Assembly: GCA_028023455.1 (NCBI GenBank)
Contig: JAQFVV010000447.1
Coordinates: 250,001 to 314,000 of the forward strand
Length of the DNA stretch: 64,000 nt
DNA from: Epiperipatus broadwayi
Taxonomy: Eukaryota > Onychophora > Udeonychophora > Euonychophora > Peripatidae
Direction: 5' to 3'
The notes beneath the pieces were generated by a model. The model searched no databases and was not told the origin of the DNA. It worked only from the letters and a program-made list of their open reading frames with translations. Shown in pieces: positions 11,608 through 23,374 of this stretch. The position numbers and the translations under genes were made by a program. Each line of letters opens with the position of its first letter. Position 1 is the first letter of the stretch.

Positions 11608-11935
11608 AAATACCATGTATTCATTTCTCTTGAAATGCTAGCTGAAGCTAGAATGGTCTTCCCGAGACGAGATCCCAGTCTAAGAGCCAGCGTTACTCCT
11701 GATCTTGCCAATAATGAAACTCCTTATCTTCCTGGATATTCTCGGACACGGGGAAGACTGAATGTCCATGATCGTGCTAATAGTGATTCAAACCTAGCGC
11801 ATCCTGCTATAAGTCGATGTGGTTTGAGTGTGAATAAGCATGAGTATACATTAGGTACTGGAGAAGATCTTACCGTGTCATGGGATATTAAAGAAGCTGT
11901 TGGAGCTAGTGATTGGATAGGCTTGTATAAAATAG
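11608..11935 (+). CDS. HECW: HECW-type (NEDL) E3 ubiquitin ligase, N-terminal coding exon (partial gene)
   Basis: The exon encodes the N-terminus of a HECW-family HECT E3 ubiquitin ligase, cytoplasmic enzymes that use C2, WW and HECT domains to ubiquitinate substrates. Translation from the ATG at 11635 gives 100 codons plus one base. Residues 9-15 (FPRRDPS) correspond to the vertebrate N-terminal FVRRRNP segment; the RANSDSNL stretch, HEYTLG and SWDIKE..GASDWIGLYKI align with the HECW N-terminal domain. A polypyrimidine tract and CAG acceptor end at 11607, and a GT donor (GTAATG) follows 11935 in phase 1. The frame is also open from the exon start to the ATG, so an upstream start in an earlier exon cannot be excluded. 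C2, WW and HECT exons were not found in the window. This assignment is from recognised family resemblance. Confidence 0.9.
11615..11641 (+). promoter_or_regulatory. Short upstream ORF overlapping the HECW start codon
   Basis: An ATG at 11615 in another frame opens an eight-codon ORF that ends at TAG 11639-11641, so its stop overlaps the HECW ATG at 11635-11637. If the mature mRNA begins upstream of this exon, ribosomes initiating at the first ATG would pass the main start, which could reduce or tune translation. The sequence shows the overlap; the regulatory effect is inferred. Confidence 0.4.
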
Positions 11936-12884
11936 GTAATGTGATATTCTTAATTTAAATAAATTTTACTGATAGAAAATTTTGACAAAGTAATATTTTT
12001 AAAATTGTATTGTTTCAGCTGTAATGCAAAAATATGAGTTTTGTTGCATCTGTCCTCTATTTTTAGATTGCATTCTTTTACTGATTAAAAACAATTGATG
12101 AACATTGCAATATCAATTATGATCAAATAAATAAATCTAAGAAACAATAAAAGCAAGTATCTTTTTTTAAAAAAAAAAAATTGTTAAAACAATTGTCATA
12201 CTGACAGGAATACTCTATATAATGAAATAAATTTATTTATATTATATGAATACATAATTACCATCAAAATTTTACGTCAGTACAAATAAACATGGTTATG
12301 CTGAAATCAGTTTTAATTAAAATAATTATAATAACTTATTTTATTAATATAAATAATAAAATCATTTCTTTTATGCACTAAAGACATTCAATACTTTATA
12401 TTAGATGATGGAAATAGTCCTCTATATAAATACAACTAAAATACCACCATAACAAACCTTCATGAAAACACAAAATAGTTGATAGCTTTTACTATTCAAC
12501 AGTGTTTTTCAGTATATTTTTTTAAAAAAAAGATGCAGTAACTTATTTTAAAAAGCAGGTCATATCTGTATCAATATTAATCAATATCTACAGCGTATCA
12601 TTAGATAGATCCAAATTTATTTTTGAAACACGCTTGTTTGGGATTGATTAATTGACCAATGAGAGCTAGCTGTTTATACATAGAAATGTTACCATTTTAT
12701 TTTGCTCAATTCAAGAACATATAACCTAAAATAACAGGTTGAGCCTATATCATTAAATTGGTTAATACAAACTATTATTTTACATGAAAAGTGTTTCATT
12801 CCCTGTCAAAACTGATAATGAAAATGATATATTAATTATTACATTTATCGAAGTAATTTATTTAACATGAAGTATCATCTAATA
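11936..12884 (+). other. Start of HECW intron, AT-rich
   Basis: The sequence after the phase-1 donor is AT-rich, with A and T runs near 12170 and 12525 and no second coding exon seen. No repeat family is recognised until the hAT-like end at 12885. Confidence 0.5.
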
Positions 12885-13449
12885 CAGTGGTTCTCAATCT
12901 TTGTAGAATTGCAGAACACATTTCACTTAATATTTTTCATGTGGAACACTGTTATACAAAAATTCAAAATAACAAAATAATTACTTAATATTTTACGGAG
13001 GTGGCTTATCAATAACATCAAACTGTCAGAAGAAAATATAGAAATTTTATGGAAAATTTAAACTTTTAAAGTGCCGTGTATAGAAGAGTAATAAGGAAGG
13101 AAATAAAACAAATTGCTTGTTGTTACACAAACATATTAGTTTTATTATATTACTATCATTATGCTTAAAGAATCATTGAAAACAGATTAAAAACTTTTCA
13201 TAAACCAAATAATAAATTTAATGCGAAATGTATGCTTGATGTTTCTCACAAATTTCTGAAATATTTGGACGAATGATAGACAATGCCACTCACATATGTG
13301 CGTTGCACCAGGTTACGCAAAAACTGATACAGCCAGACACACAAAAAAAGCATGGCTACAATAACACAGAACTATCTATTATTATTTCTACAATTTTTTT
13401 TCACAGAACACATGAAGCAGATTCACAGAGCGTGCTTTGAGAACCACTG
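12885..13449. mobile_element. Non-autonomous hAT-type DNA transposon, 565 bp
   Basis: The element begins CAGTGGTTCTCAATCT and ends GCTTTGAGAACCACTG, terminal inverted repeats of the form found in Charlie-like hAT elements. The flanking octamers ATCTAATA and ATATAATG match at six of eight positions, as expected for an old 8-bp target duplication. No transposase frame is present, so the copy would have depended on an autonomous relative. Confidence 0.8.
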
Positions 13450-13685
13450 ATATAATGTTTCACATATAAACATTTTTTTTATTGTTTAACAGCATTATAA
13501 ATACCGTAAATAATAGCTTTTTTGCTCGTGTTTTCATAAGAAGTTTGAGCACTGGAAACAACATCACTAGACCATGATTCATAGCTCTTGGACTCCAAAT
13601 CAGTCTGTTATTGCACCAAACAGGGCAGGCTATTAACGGCATTAAAAAAATTACATTTTTTTAAGTAACACAATTAAATACCAAC

Positions 13686-13952
13686 ATCAGTTTATATGAC
13701 AATTCAAAACAAAACAACACTCTCCATATAGTAGTGCCATCTTGTGCTAACAAGAGCAATCAATGGATGCCAGAAGGCATTAGATAGGGATTTTATGCAC
13801 AAGCCTTCTGGCATCCATTGATTGCTCTTGTTAGCACAAGATGGCACTACTATATGGAGAGTGTTGTTTTGTTTTGAATTGTTTAATAACAATTATTGTG
13901 CTAGTATGAGGTAGTGATCATGTGATGTTTAGTGGTTTAATCAGTTTATATG
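13686..13952. mobile_element. Fold-back family A element, 241 bp palindrome with 13-bp target duplication
   Basis: The insertion occupies 13699-13939 and is flanked by a perfect 13-bp direct repeat, ATCAGTTTATATG (13686-13698 and 13940-13952). Arms of about 85 bases, from ACAATTCAAAAC to AGAAGGC, are matched by their reverse complement after a loop of about 24 bases (13782-13801). Outside the palindrome on the right is a unique end, with GATCATGTGATGTTTAGTGG, that recurs at one end of the other family A copies. The length of the target duplication points to retroposition and not to a cut-and-paste transposon. No coding capacity. Confidence 0.9.
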
Positions 13953-16685
13953 GTTGGGAAATACTAAAGACATTGTGTCTTTTTTTTTTTTCAATATCAC
14001 TTATCAAAAATATATATATATATTTAATTATTAAAAACCAGTCAACACTTAGACATTCCCAGTATTAGTAACAATCAATCATCTTAAATTGTTGTCAAGG
14101 TAATCTTTTAACAATATATTTTTAAGTTACTTTGCCGTAGGGTTTCATTTTAATGAAAAAAACCCTCCTCCCTTCCAGAGAAATTGATTTTTTTTTACTA
14201 TCTCGAAAACCAGTTATATAATTAATATATTAAGAGAGCTGTATCTTTTAATATTATATGGGAGAGCATTCAACACTCTCTCTTGTCCCATTATTTTACT
14301 AAGATATGTTAAATATTGTGACAAGGAACACAGAACCAGTTTTAGGAGCACCTTCTTCATCAGCTATTTCAAATCCAATATCATTAATTCACAAATCAAA
14401 AAAGTAACAGCTGACAGAGGGGTTTCTCCTCAAACCAACCATGTGATCTTTGTGTGGTTATAATTCACAATATGACTGTTTTGTAACATTTTAGTTAAAT
14501 AAAACGTTACTAGAGGATGTTAAAATGCTTTTATTCATAATCTTTTGAAAAGTTAGTCTCTATTTGTGTAAACTATTAAAATTAAAGTTTTATTTTTTAT
14601 TAATTAATTTATGCTAATATAACTTTTTATATGCAAGTTTATAGTTTTAACCTTTTTTCATTAAAAGTAAACATATAACAAATACTGAAATCTTCAGCAC
14701 AGAGAGTGAAACAGATTTTATTGGCATAAAGTATAGACCTCAGACAGATGAAACTTTTGTTTGAATGAATTGAGTACTATTATTATTGTTATAACTACCT
14801 CTAAGAATAATCTATCAATAATAGCATCAGATATGTGCTTCTAAATGTGTTAACATTTTCACAAATTTGCACTATATATAAAAATTCACCAAGCGATTTC
14901 CCCAAAATTATATATGTATTTTGTGGAAGAAATGACGAGGCATCTAAACAGGTTTTAAATTAATTCTATTTTAGTCCTATTAGAGGTGTTTTCCTGGGTG
15001 GGAGTACATGTATCCAAATCCATTTCTGACAAGCAGATTTGCTGAAAGAGATAAATAGAAGATTAAGTTGGCTATTTTCATAATTTATTTTATTTTATTT
15101 TTAATGCCAAGTTATATTAAGCTTTAGCTGAATGTTACAAATAGTTATATACTCAAATAGTTGTAGAATTTCAAAATTTGTCAAGATATGGTTTACACTT
15201 TCCTTAGAATAGTGAAAGTTTTTTATTAGTACTACAGAAGTCATATGTAGCAGATAGATTGGATAATTACAAAAATTTTAAAGTGGGATCTAAGCAGAGT
15301 ATTTGAAATATTATGACTTTCCCAATATGTTTTAATTTTTGGCATGGCTCTTGCTTCGATATATTCTGTATAACTGATAACTGAAATGTGTTAAGATGTT
15401 TTGTTTTGTAACAGAACTATATCTATGTGTTAATTTCTTTGTGGTGGATGATATATTATCTTTGAAACCTAACAGCATTTATTGTATAGTTTTGTATATA
15501 TGTGTGTATATGTCATATACGATTTGTGACAGTTAAACTCTTAATTTCATACAGTATATTTTCCAATAATGTTAACATTTTATGCTTGATATATGCAAAC
15601 ATATTTATAGACAATTGAAAATATATAGCATCTCTTTAAAAAAAGAAAGAATAGTACAATTTATATAATGTAATAATCTAGTAATTGCTTGATAGGTCAT
15701 GTGACATTCAAGCACTAGAAAGGGTCCTCGAGTCAGTGCGCTAAAGCGCAAAAAATAAATTTCAAAAAATTAATTATAATAATATTCAAATGATTCATTA
15801 TTTAGAAAAGTTATTTTGACATTGAAATATCAGAAATGTTAGGGTTAATTCTTTGATTCAGAGAATTTTAGCTTTTAGTCTACCATGTATCAATGCAAAC
15901 ATGATGTACTGGATGGCTTTATAATGTTAAATAAAATAAAAAGAAAGCCAGATATGCGTGTTTATTTTATCAAATTTATAAACTCTTCTATTTTATCATA
16001 AATTTTAAAGAATTTTTAAGATTATATATTATTATCCATTACCAATGTTATAACTTTATGCCAGTTATATCATCATACATGTTATCTCTTCAAATGTGGA
16101 TCTTTTGTAGCTTTAATTTCCCACTGTTTAATTATCTACACAATATCATGTGACTAGGCAGATAAGTTTGCTTCCTGCCTGCAAAATTAAATGGAAAAAT
16201 ATTAAGATACAGATTAGATTTTTCCAATTACATGCTATATTTTGTTATTTCAAGGTCCATAATTGGCGTACGATGTTCAGCTACTTTGTAAGGTTTATTT
16301 AAATGATTTAAATATATATGAGGGAGAGCGTGCTTTGAAAAAATGCACAAAATGTATGAAATTCTGTATATAATATCTGTAATTAATTGTAATGTTAACA
16401 TGGAAAATATTTACAAATTAAATGTAAGATGGTAGTATAATTTAAATGTAACTTATTAGTAAGTATTTCTTTAAAAAATTTAATTGAATAAAAAAAATTA
16501 AAATAAATTTAAATTTATTATTTATATTTAGCTGATTACAAAGAAATTTTGCATTATTACGTGACTGAAATTTGAATATTATATTATATTAAAGCTTGTG
16601 ACATCTTTATAATAAAAAAAAATGTTAAAAAGAATTACTAATTTATTAGTAAAAAATAATCATATGGCTTTAGAGTACTTGGGAA
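13953..16685. other. HECW intron or flanking sequence with repeat fragments
   Basis: No gene is recognised. On the minus strand at 14335-14363 there is a CTGATGAAGAAGGTGCTCCT motif followed by AAAACTGGT, one of the hammerhead-like cores discussed in the findings. Near 15690-15760 GGTCATGTGACATTCAAGCA marks a family C SINE fragment in reverse orientation. The rest is AT-rich, including long A/T blocks around 16440-16520. Confidence 0.45.
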
Positions 16686-16689
16686 TGCA

Positions 16690-16790
16690 TAAGTAGTTTG
16701 AATTCTGGGACTACCAGAATTAGAACCGATTGGATAACCTTATGCTACAGAGTTGTACACTATCACTGCACTAAATCATAAATATTGCTT
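16690..16790 (-). repeat. tRNA-like SINE head fragment
   Basis: On the minus strand TAGTGCAGTGATAGTGTAC resembles an A-box region and GGTTCTAATTCTGG a B-box, about 35-40 bases apart as in tRNA-derived SINE heads. The acceptor stem is not closed and the sequence decays into AT-rich DNA, so this is a SINE fragment and not a tRNA gene. Confidence 0.45.
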
Positions 16791-17084
16791 TAAAAAAATT
16801 AATTAAGTAAAATAAATGGAGATAATTTTTTTTATATGAAATAATTTTATTTACTGTGCACTAAAAAACCAAAAAATAATTGTTTTTTAAACCACTATTG
16901 GGGGGGGGATCCAGAAATGAATAACACACACGCACACGCATTTTTTATTTCAAGTTAAATGTAAAAACCAAAATTATTGTTGAAGAAATTATTACTTTTT
17001 TGCTTTTTAGTGCATGATAAACAAAAGCATTTAATAGAAAAAAAATTGCACTATTTTTAACTTTTTAGTATTGGCACAGGAAAT

Positions 17085-17605
17085 TAAAATGTAAAGCTAT
17101 ATTGTACTTTAAATCTACTTGATACTACTTATAGTTGATATAAATATATGACTAGATATTTCTGTAGTAAGTTAATATATATATATCATTTAGTATGCAT
17201 ACATAAATTATATGTTTCTATAACAAATCATTAAGTAAATATGAAAATATTCCTTTAAATGAAAAGTATTTGACATTTTTGCTTTTCATTGGATTTTTTT
17301 TTTTTAAAAAAAAAAGCTTACCAAAACTATATTATAAATGAATTTCACTTAGCATGTTTGAATTTATGCTTACACTGATAGTTTATATATATTATTATAC
17401 ATCTTTGCAATAAGAATATGTATACTCCTTATGTATATATCATATTTAGTATATGTACATAATTATATATATAATAAATCATTAAGTAACTTCAAATATG
17501 AAGACATCCTTTTCTGTTGAAAGATGTTTTGACTTTTTTTTTATTTGAAAAGTTTTTTTTGTTTTTTAAAAAAAGCTCTTAACAAATTTGTATTGTAAAC
17601 TAACT
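17085..17605 (+). repeat. Diverged tandem duplication, units of about 240-260 bp
   Basis: Blocks recur in the same order in two adjacent units: GATA-rich start, TATATATCAT(A)TTTAGTATNNATACATAA, AACAAATCATTAAGTAA or AATAAATCATTAAGTAA, TATGAANATNTCCTTT, a TTGACATTTTT or TTGACTTTTTTTT block, then a T run next to an A run and AAGCTTACCAAA or AAGCTCTTAACAAA. The period is about 245 bases. It is non-coding; a further partial block near 17915 hints at a third, decayed unit. Confidence 0.55.
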
Positions 17606-18437
17606 TTATTTTATTCTAACTTAAATCAAGCTTTCAACAAAAAAATCATGCTCATTACTTAAAACATAATGATGTTCTAAGAATGAGTGCTGTAATATTT
17701 GATAACAAAAAATACAATGTACTTAAAAAAAATAACAAAGAATGGTATAACATTTATCTTTATGCTCAGAAATATATACCTAGTAATGTCACAAGAAAAA
17801 TATGGCAAAGCAATGTATTCCTTAGTTGCTCATTAATGCCATCATAGTAATAATCTTGTTTTAAATCATTATATTCTAAAAACATCCTAAGAAATTAAAA
17901 ATTAAAAAAAAATGTAAAAAGCTCTTAATGTAAATATACTAATTCTTGTAAATATTTTGTTTCTAATAAAGTTAAAAAAAAGAAAAAAAAGAATGAGTTT
18001 TAAATTTGATATCAAAATTTCTCCATTCACTGGCCCAGATCTAAGAAACTCAGTCACTTACATAAACAAGGAATTGGGATTTAAATCTGGAGTTGTTGCT
18101 GTTATGTTTATAGTCACTAACATATTTGATAGACATCTTTAATTCCTTTTTTTAACTTTCAAAATAAAACCGAAATCAAAACTGCAAGATTTTGAATCCA
18201 AATCAACCTTCTTATAGAATTGTGTATTATAATAATTAAAAAAGCAAATCATATATAATGTGACATTACTTTTAACAAGCTTGTAGTTACAAAAATGCAC
18301 ATAGAGAGTGTACCAATAGCTCAATCAAGCTTTTAATTAATAAGTGCGGTACGAGAAAATATTTAAAATCTCTATCCAAAACACTCCTATTTCCAGAACA
18401 ACTTGTCAGAGAGCAATAAGAAGACTGGGTAACATCT

Positions 18438-18471
18438 AGCAGTGTAATATAGAGAGCAGTGTAATATAGAG
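18438..18471 (+). repeat. 17-bp direct duplication
   Basis: AGCAGTGTAATATAGAG occurs twice in succession. It lies at the front of a less AT-rich stretch (about 18.4-18.95 kb) that also holds the 28-bp minisatellite. Confidence 0.75.
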
Positions 18472-18589
18472 AGTAGTCAAGCAGTATTTAAGTAGAGATA
18501 TCTCGCATCAGTGCTGGCAGTTAATGATCAGCGCCCAGTGGAAATGTAGTTCATGGGTGTAGCTGAAAGAGACTGCAGCGGAGATATTG

Positions 18590-18835
18590 AGAGCATTCGT
18601 TGGAGAACTTTGTTGCAGACCAATTCGTTGGAGAGCTTCATTGCAGACCAATTCGTTTGGAGAGCTTCATGGCAGACCAATTCGTTGGAGAGCATTCGTT
18701 GCAGACCAATTCAGCAGAGAGATTGCAGACCAATTCGTTGGAGAGCTTCATTGCAGACCAATTCGTTGGAGAGCATTCATTGCAGACCAATTCATTGGAG
18801 AACTTCGTTGCAGACCGATTCGTTGGAAAAGAACA
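18590..18835 (+). repeat. 28-bp minisatellite, about 9 units
   Basis: Units of the form GCAGACCAATTCGTTGGAGA followed by GCTTCATT are repeated in tandem with point changes and a few indels (a 29-base unit near 18650; a shortened unit near 18708-18725). Because 28 is not a multiple of three, each frame cycles through the same three peptide phases, which explains why all three forward frames are open over 90 codons here. I do not regard these frames as genes. The array is compositionally unlike its AT-rich surroundings. Confidence 0.85.
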
Positions 18836-18957
18836 GCGTGGGAATTGTATAACGTTATTGGCTGACCGTACAGTATGACTTGCAGATATAACATTGGCAC
18901 AGTTGTAAGTGCGGATATAACAATATCACAACAGCAAACTTTCTTATTTCTATCACC

Positions 18958-19395
18958 TATCTCACATGTGGTCTTTTTCTTGGTCTTGTAAGTCCCTTGG
19001 AATTCTATTTAAAATGTCAACTGTGCCATTCTACTATCTTTTCTAGCAATATATTCAGCCCAGTTTTCCATTTCAGTTTATTCTTTCATTGTTATGATTA
19101 ATTCTGGTTTATTTTCTCATCCATATATTCCATTTTTAATCTCATCTTATTGCTTTTACCGTATCTCTCTCCATATTTTGTTGATTTGTCCTGATTCTTT
19201 GTATTGCTCAACTGTTATTTGTCCACATCTCAGAACCATCAGTAAGAACTAATAATATATATTAAAAATCTTCATTTTCAAACACAAAGTATATTTTCTT
19301 TTACTACTAAGATATTTCTACCAAAAGCATCCCATCCTAGTTTAATTTTAGGAATAATTTCATCCATTATGTTTACATCGGTATCTTAAAAAAGG
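18958..19395 (-). mobile_element. RTE-type LINE, 3' end (minus strand)
   Basis: The reverse complement reads as the RTE C-terminal region: a VNIMDEIIPKIKLGWDAFG-like block, YSSYLW- and CGQITVEQYKESGQINKIWR-like segments, then an NWAEYIARKDSRMAQLTF-like block and a basic KDLQDQEKDHM-like segment. It is broken by frameshifts. The block order matches the tails at 9500-9965 (+) and 45640-46000 (-). It directly adjoins the minisatellite region. Confidence 0.7.
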
Positions 19396-21202
19396 TTTAT
19401 TACACTGTTTTACTTAATAACTTAATTGAAGTAGAAAGAAGTTATCATTCAGTCTAAAACCTGGTCTGTAAATATTTTTGTTGTGTTAAATCTATTCTGA
19501 TGATCCAGTTTGTTCGCTCCTCGATTTTATACATTATAAAATTGTTAACATTTATTGAGAATCGGTGATGGATATGTCTTGGGATCGGCGGGGGGGGGGG
19601 GGTAATGACAACTTTGTATGATGTTTTAATCTGTAATTTATTCGCATTTTTTTTCTCTTCAAGCAATTTAACTATAATATTTTGAATATTTAATTTTATT
19701 TTTGCAAAAAAAAAAACCCACGGTATTACTAATAGATATTGCATTTCGCGTTCTATTTTTTACTGTAATGCATTTCATTTCTTTATGGTATTTTTCAACA
19801 AACATTTCCAGACGTAAATCCAATTTCCATCTTTCATAAGTCAATATTATTTCTTCTCTTTCTCTTTTAATTGCATTTTTTATTAAACAAAGTTTAATGA
19901 CCTTTTTTTTTGATTTCCAAAAATGTCACTTCTACAACCAACCAATCTCGTAAATAAACTAATAGCTGTTTCCTGGGTTCCGCAGGCGGAGGGGATGTTA
20001 GCATTTTTTTGCCTTCCAAGATTGAGCATTTCATTCATTCTTTTATTTTTAAAAATAAAATCATCGTAGACAATATTTCTATTATTTAGAAACTGCTGAA
20101 AATTTTAAATCGAATATAAAAGATCCTATTAAAGAAATGAACAGAAAAGCAACAAATAAAAAAGAAACCCACCGCACTTTATTTTAAAATGGAGAAAATC
20201 TCCATCTTGAAACCTCTAAATATTCACCTCCTTCTAAAATAATAATAATAAAAAAGATTAATTTCTAGATTTAGAATGCTTTTAAAGAAAAAGCACCGTC
20301 ATCAATAATTTTTTCAAAGGCTAAACAATTTATGACATTTTTAATATTTAAAAAACAAAATCAGTCTTTTAAAATGTTATTTAAGCTTTCTTTACATTAT
20401 TATATAATATTACTCAAATGCAGTTCATAGTTGCTAGATTGTTTTTTTTTTTTTTTACGATGGGAGGGGGGGGGGGGCGTAGCACACAATATATAGACAA
20501 CATTTTATATAAATGCGGGGGGAAAAATCAATTATCTAATTATAGATAATTCTGTTTGTTTTTAACGACGGATCATTTTAAACAAATTATTTTAATTTGA
20601 TATTATTATACATATGAATTAGATTACTTCTTCAAAATTGTCTTTAAGTATATTTAAAGCAAAGATACTTAATAGGCCGCTATTACCAGTGTAAACAAGG
20701 GGTATTTCTTGTTTCATAATACTCCTATTACTCTGTGCAGCTTATCTCGATAATAAATTGACGTCTCAAAAGCTAAATTGGCTTAATTCCCAGTTGAGGG
20801 AAATGTACAAAGAATATAGTTTGCTCTACTCAATATCAGTGGTATGTTCTCCAGTATCACATAACTCTCCTCCTGCCTGAGCAGCTGATCTTATGATTGT
20901 AATGTCCCTATTGCAAAGATATCTTAAACATATATTATTTGATCTCCCCTTTCACAATTTTTGAAATATATAGCAGTGGAAAGCAGAACCACCATGTGCA
21001 GGTTGTACAGGGCACACAGATGTTTCATCATTGGCGCTACTATATTACCACTATAATTAATAAAATTTACATATAAATGAAAGTATTTAGATTTCCGAAT
21101 CACTTCACTCTTAGAAACAGATTCTGATTGTGAATATTTTTTATTTTATTGTAAGAGGATTACGTTTTTTACTTAGTCTTGTATCAAATGTTCAAAATAT
21201 AC
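19396..21202. other. AT-rich sequence with poly-G tracts, no gene recognised
   Basis: Two G runs of 12-13 bases (about 19589-19602 and 20466-20477) stand in very AT-rich DNA. A G-rich patch near 19983-19996 (GCAGGCGGAGGGGA) was also noted. No exon, RNA gene or complete repeat was recognised. Confidence 0.4.
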
Positions 21203-21574
21203 TACAGTATGTATTAAGTATAGAGGATTTGAACTCAGATTTTCAAGTACCCTTCAACTATCCACACTATCTCATACAACTGATACACATGGCCACACAC
21301 ATGTAGAAAAGATTTATAATCACCAATATACATATTTCATGCTAAACCAGCACTCATCAGTTGGTCCAGATTATCATCTCTCACATATATATATAATCAA
21401 TGCTCAGTTTATATTAAGATAGCAAATCTTCATACTTTAATGGACAGGCTTCAATCCACTGCAACCTCCAACTTTTCAGCCATCCATATCATTGAAAATC
21501 CGATGATGAAAACTCAAATCCCATGCTGATGCTAATATTAGTGCCTGGTTTTCAAATATTTACAGTATGTATTA
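21203..21574 (-). repeat. Full-length SINE family E copy with 14-bp target duplication
   Basis: A 344-bp unit (21217-21560) is flanked by a perfect 14-bp direct repeat, TACAGTATGTATTA (21203-21216 and 21561-21574). On the minus strand it contains the core CAACTGATGAGTGCTGGTTT, an AAGCCTGTCCATTAAAGTAT block, and ends with a CTGAGTTCAAATCC B-box-like sequence near 21230. The duplication shows LINE-type retroposition and gives the true ends of the family. This is a simple copy, unlike the inverted pairs at 3380-3990 and 50645-50935. Confidence 0.85.
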
Positions 21575-21774
21575 TAATCTCTATACCAGTATGCTAAACT
21601 GAAATACATTGATATCATGTTGCTGTCATACATAACAAAATTGATATTAATATCCTAATTTATATGAAAAATGACACATTACTATTAATAATTTACTATT
21701 AATTTCTTACTTCATTTGAATTTGATTATGAAATGTTTTTCACATCTGTGACACAAAATGGTTTTTTCTTTTTA

Positions 21775-21965
21775 GAACTTAGATATGTCTGAGTGGACTT
21801 TCAGTGAGATTAAGATGAAATAGTCTTTTTTTTCTTTTTGCAATTTAGATATGGCTGAGGGCCCTTTCAGAGAGGTTCACCATAATCGTATTCTAGTGGA
21901 CATCATTGAAAGTATATCAGCCATGTCTAAGTTACAAAAAAGAAAAAAAAAACTATTTCAGGTTA
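21775..21965. repeat. Palindromic repeat with triplicated arm
   Basis: The block TTTTTTCTTTTT, AACTTAGATATG, CTGAG, CTTTCAG occurs at about 21760-21805 and again at 21828-21880 in direct order, and its reverse complement occurs at 21905-21960 (TCAGCCATGTCTAAGTTACA then AAAAAAGAAAAAA and CTATTTCA). The second and third form a hairpin of about 55 bases per arm. It is non-coding. No target duplication was found. Confidence 0.65.
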
Positions 21966-23374
21966 CAGATATGATAAATGTTTCACAATCAAATTATTAA
22001 TAATTTAAAAAGCATATTTAAAAAATAGTCTCTTAATAATTATGGTAATTTTACAATACATTTGACAACAATCACTTAGTAGGCAATTTTACTTATCAGG
22101 CATATTTTATAAGCATCAGAATAGTGTGTTCAGTAAAGCACAGCCGTAAAGTGCCAGAAACTGAAAATGGGATCCTGGAAAGTAATTAATTGTAAATGCA
22201 GTGAATGATTTGAGATATTTGTTTAATAATATGAGTAGGTTTACAGAAAATGTTATTAATAAATATAATATAATGATAATAAGCTGCTGCCAAATCATTG
22301 ATACAATGTCCACTTTTTATTTGGGTTGGTGTTTATTTTTGTCACTCTCCTCGCTTTTGTTACTGTGTTTGTCTTGTTTCTAATTTACCTCTTCCCCATT
22401 GACTTCCAGATTTTGTGGGGAAATGGTAGTACTATGATCATTTGGTTTGAAAAGATAGTCAATAAAGTTGGGTTTTGTTTTTTTACACATGTCCATATCA
22501 TTGTTTGGTGGGTATCATAATGATGTTATTTGTTATAATTTGCTTATACAGCTTTTATAAGATTATATGCAGCAGTGGAAACCATGATATCTATTTTTCT
22601 ATTATAATATGTCTATGATTGTAATTAATGAAATATTTACTGTTAACCTGTAAGTGTGCATGACTGATTGTATTTCAATTTATATACGTATAATAATTAA
22701 CGATTAGACTTTACAAAAATATTTAATCACAGCATTCCTGAATTGAACCCTATGGTGTTATAAGCTCCACCTATTGTGAAATTTGCTACTAAACAGCATT
22801 ATGTAAGCTAGTGTCATGTGATATTTTGTTTTTATGGGGAAAGATGTGAATTTGATTGATTACATATATATATTGTCTTATTTAAAGAAATTTTTGAAAC
22901 AAATCTTTTCCCATAAAAAAGTCATTCATTAAAAAACTGTATAAATTATTTGGGATTTCTATGGAGTTTTTATCCACTTTTAATCAAATTTGTATAATGC
23001 ATTTTATTTTCAATTTTTCTGGTCTGGATGCGATTTGTCAATCAGGCTTCCCTTTAAAAAATACATTAGTTAAGCTCTGCTCTTGAATAATGACACTGAG
23101 ACTTAGTTAATGACATAAACTGGACACCTGAGATCTTAACAAATGATGTATTAGTTGAGTCAGGGGAATACAAAAATGGTAGGTAGATGGAATTTTTACT
23201 TAGAACTTTTTAAATTATATATATTGTTAGCTTGTCTTAATTAAAGCAATCATATCTAAGTGGATTAAAGAGTTTATATATTCTTTCTCTTTATTATATA
23301 TGAATGTGCTGCTATATGTATGTGTGGGTGCCAGGTGAAATTATTTTTTTTTAGTTTCTAATCAGACTTAGGAA
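21966..23374. other. Intronic or intergenic AT-rich sequence
   Basis: Short open frames around 22116-22520 have no recognisable motif and no exon-like splice pattern, and I do not call them genes. No repeat family was identified. Confidence 0.4.

Noticed and set aside
18553-18878. Three overlapping open frames of 92-99 codons
   Set aside because: They are the three phases of the 28-bp minisatellite, with no splice context or family resemblance, so I treat them as a repeat and not as genes.
18400-18960. LTR of a retrotransposon
   Set aside because: The TATTTAAG box and richer composition are suggestive, but no second copy, no primer-binding site I trust and no TG...CA ends were seen.
22116-22520. 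Small membrane-protein genes suggested by hydrophobic frames
   Set aside because: Overlapping frames on both strands in T-rich DNA look hydrophobic by composition; no start context, splice sites or homology.
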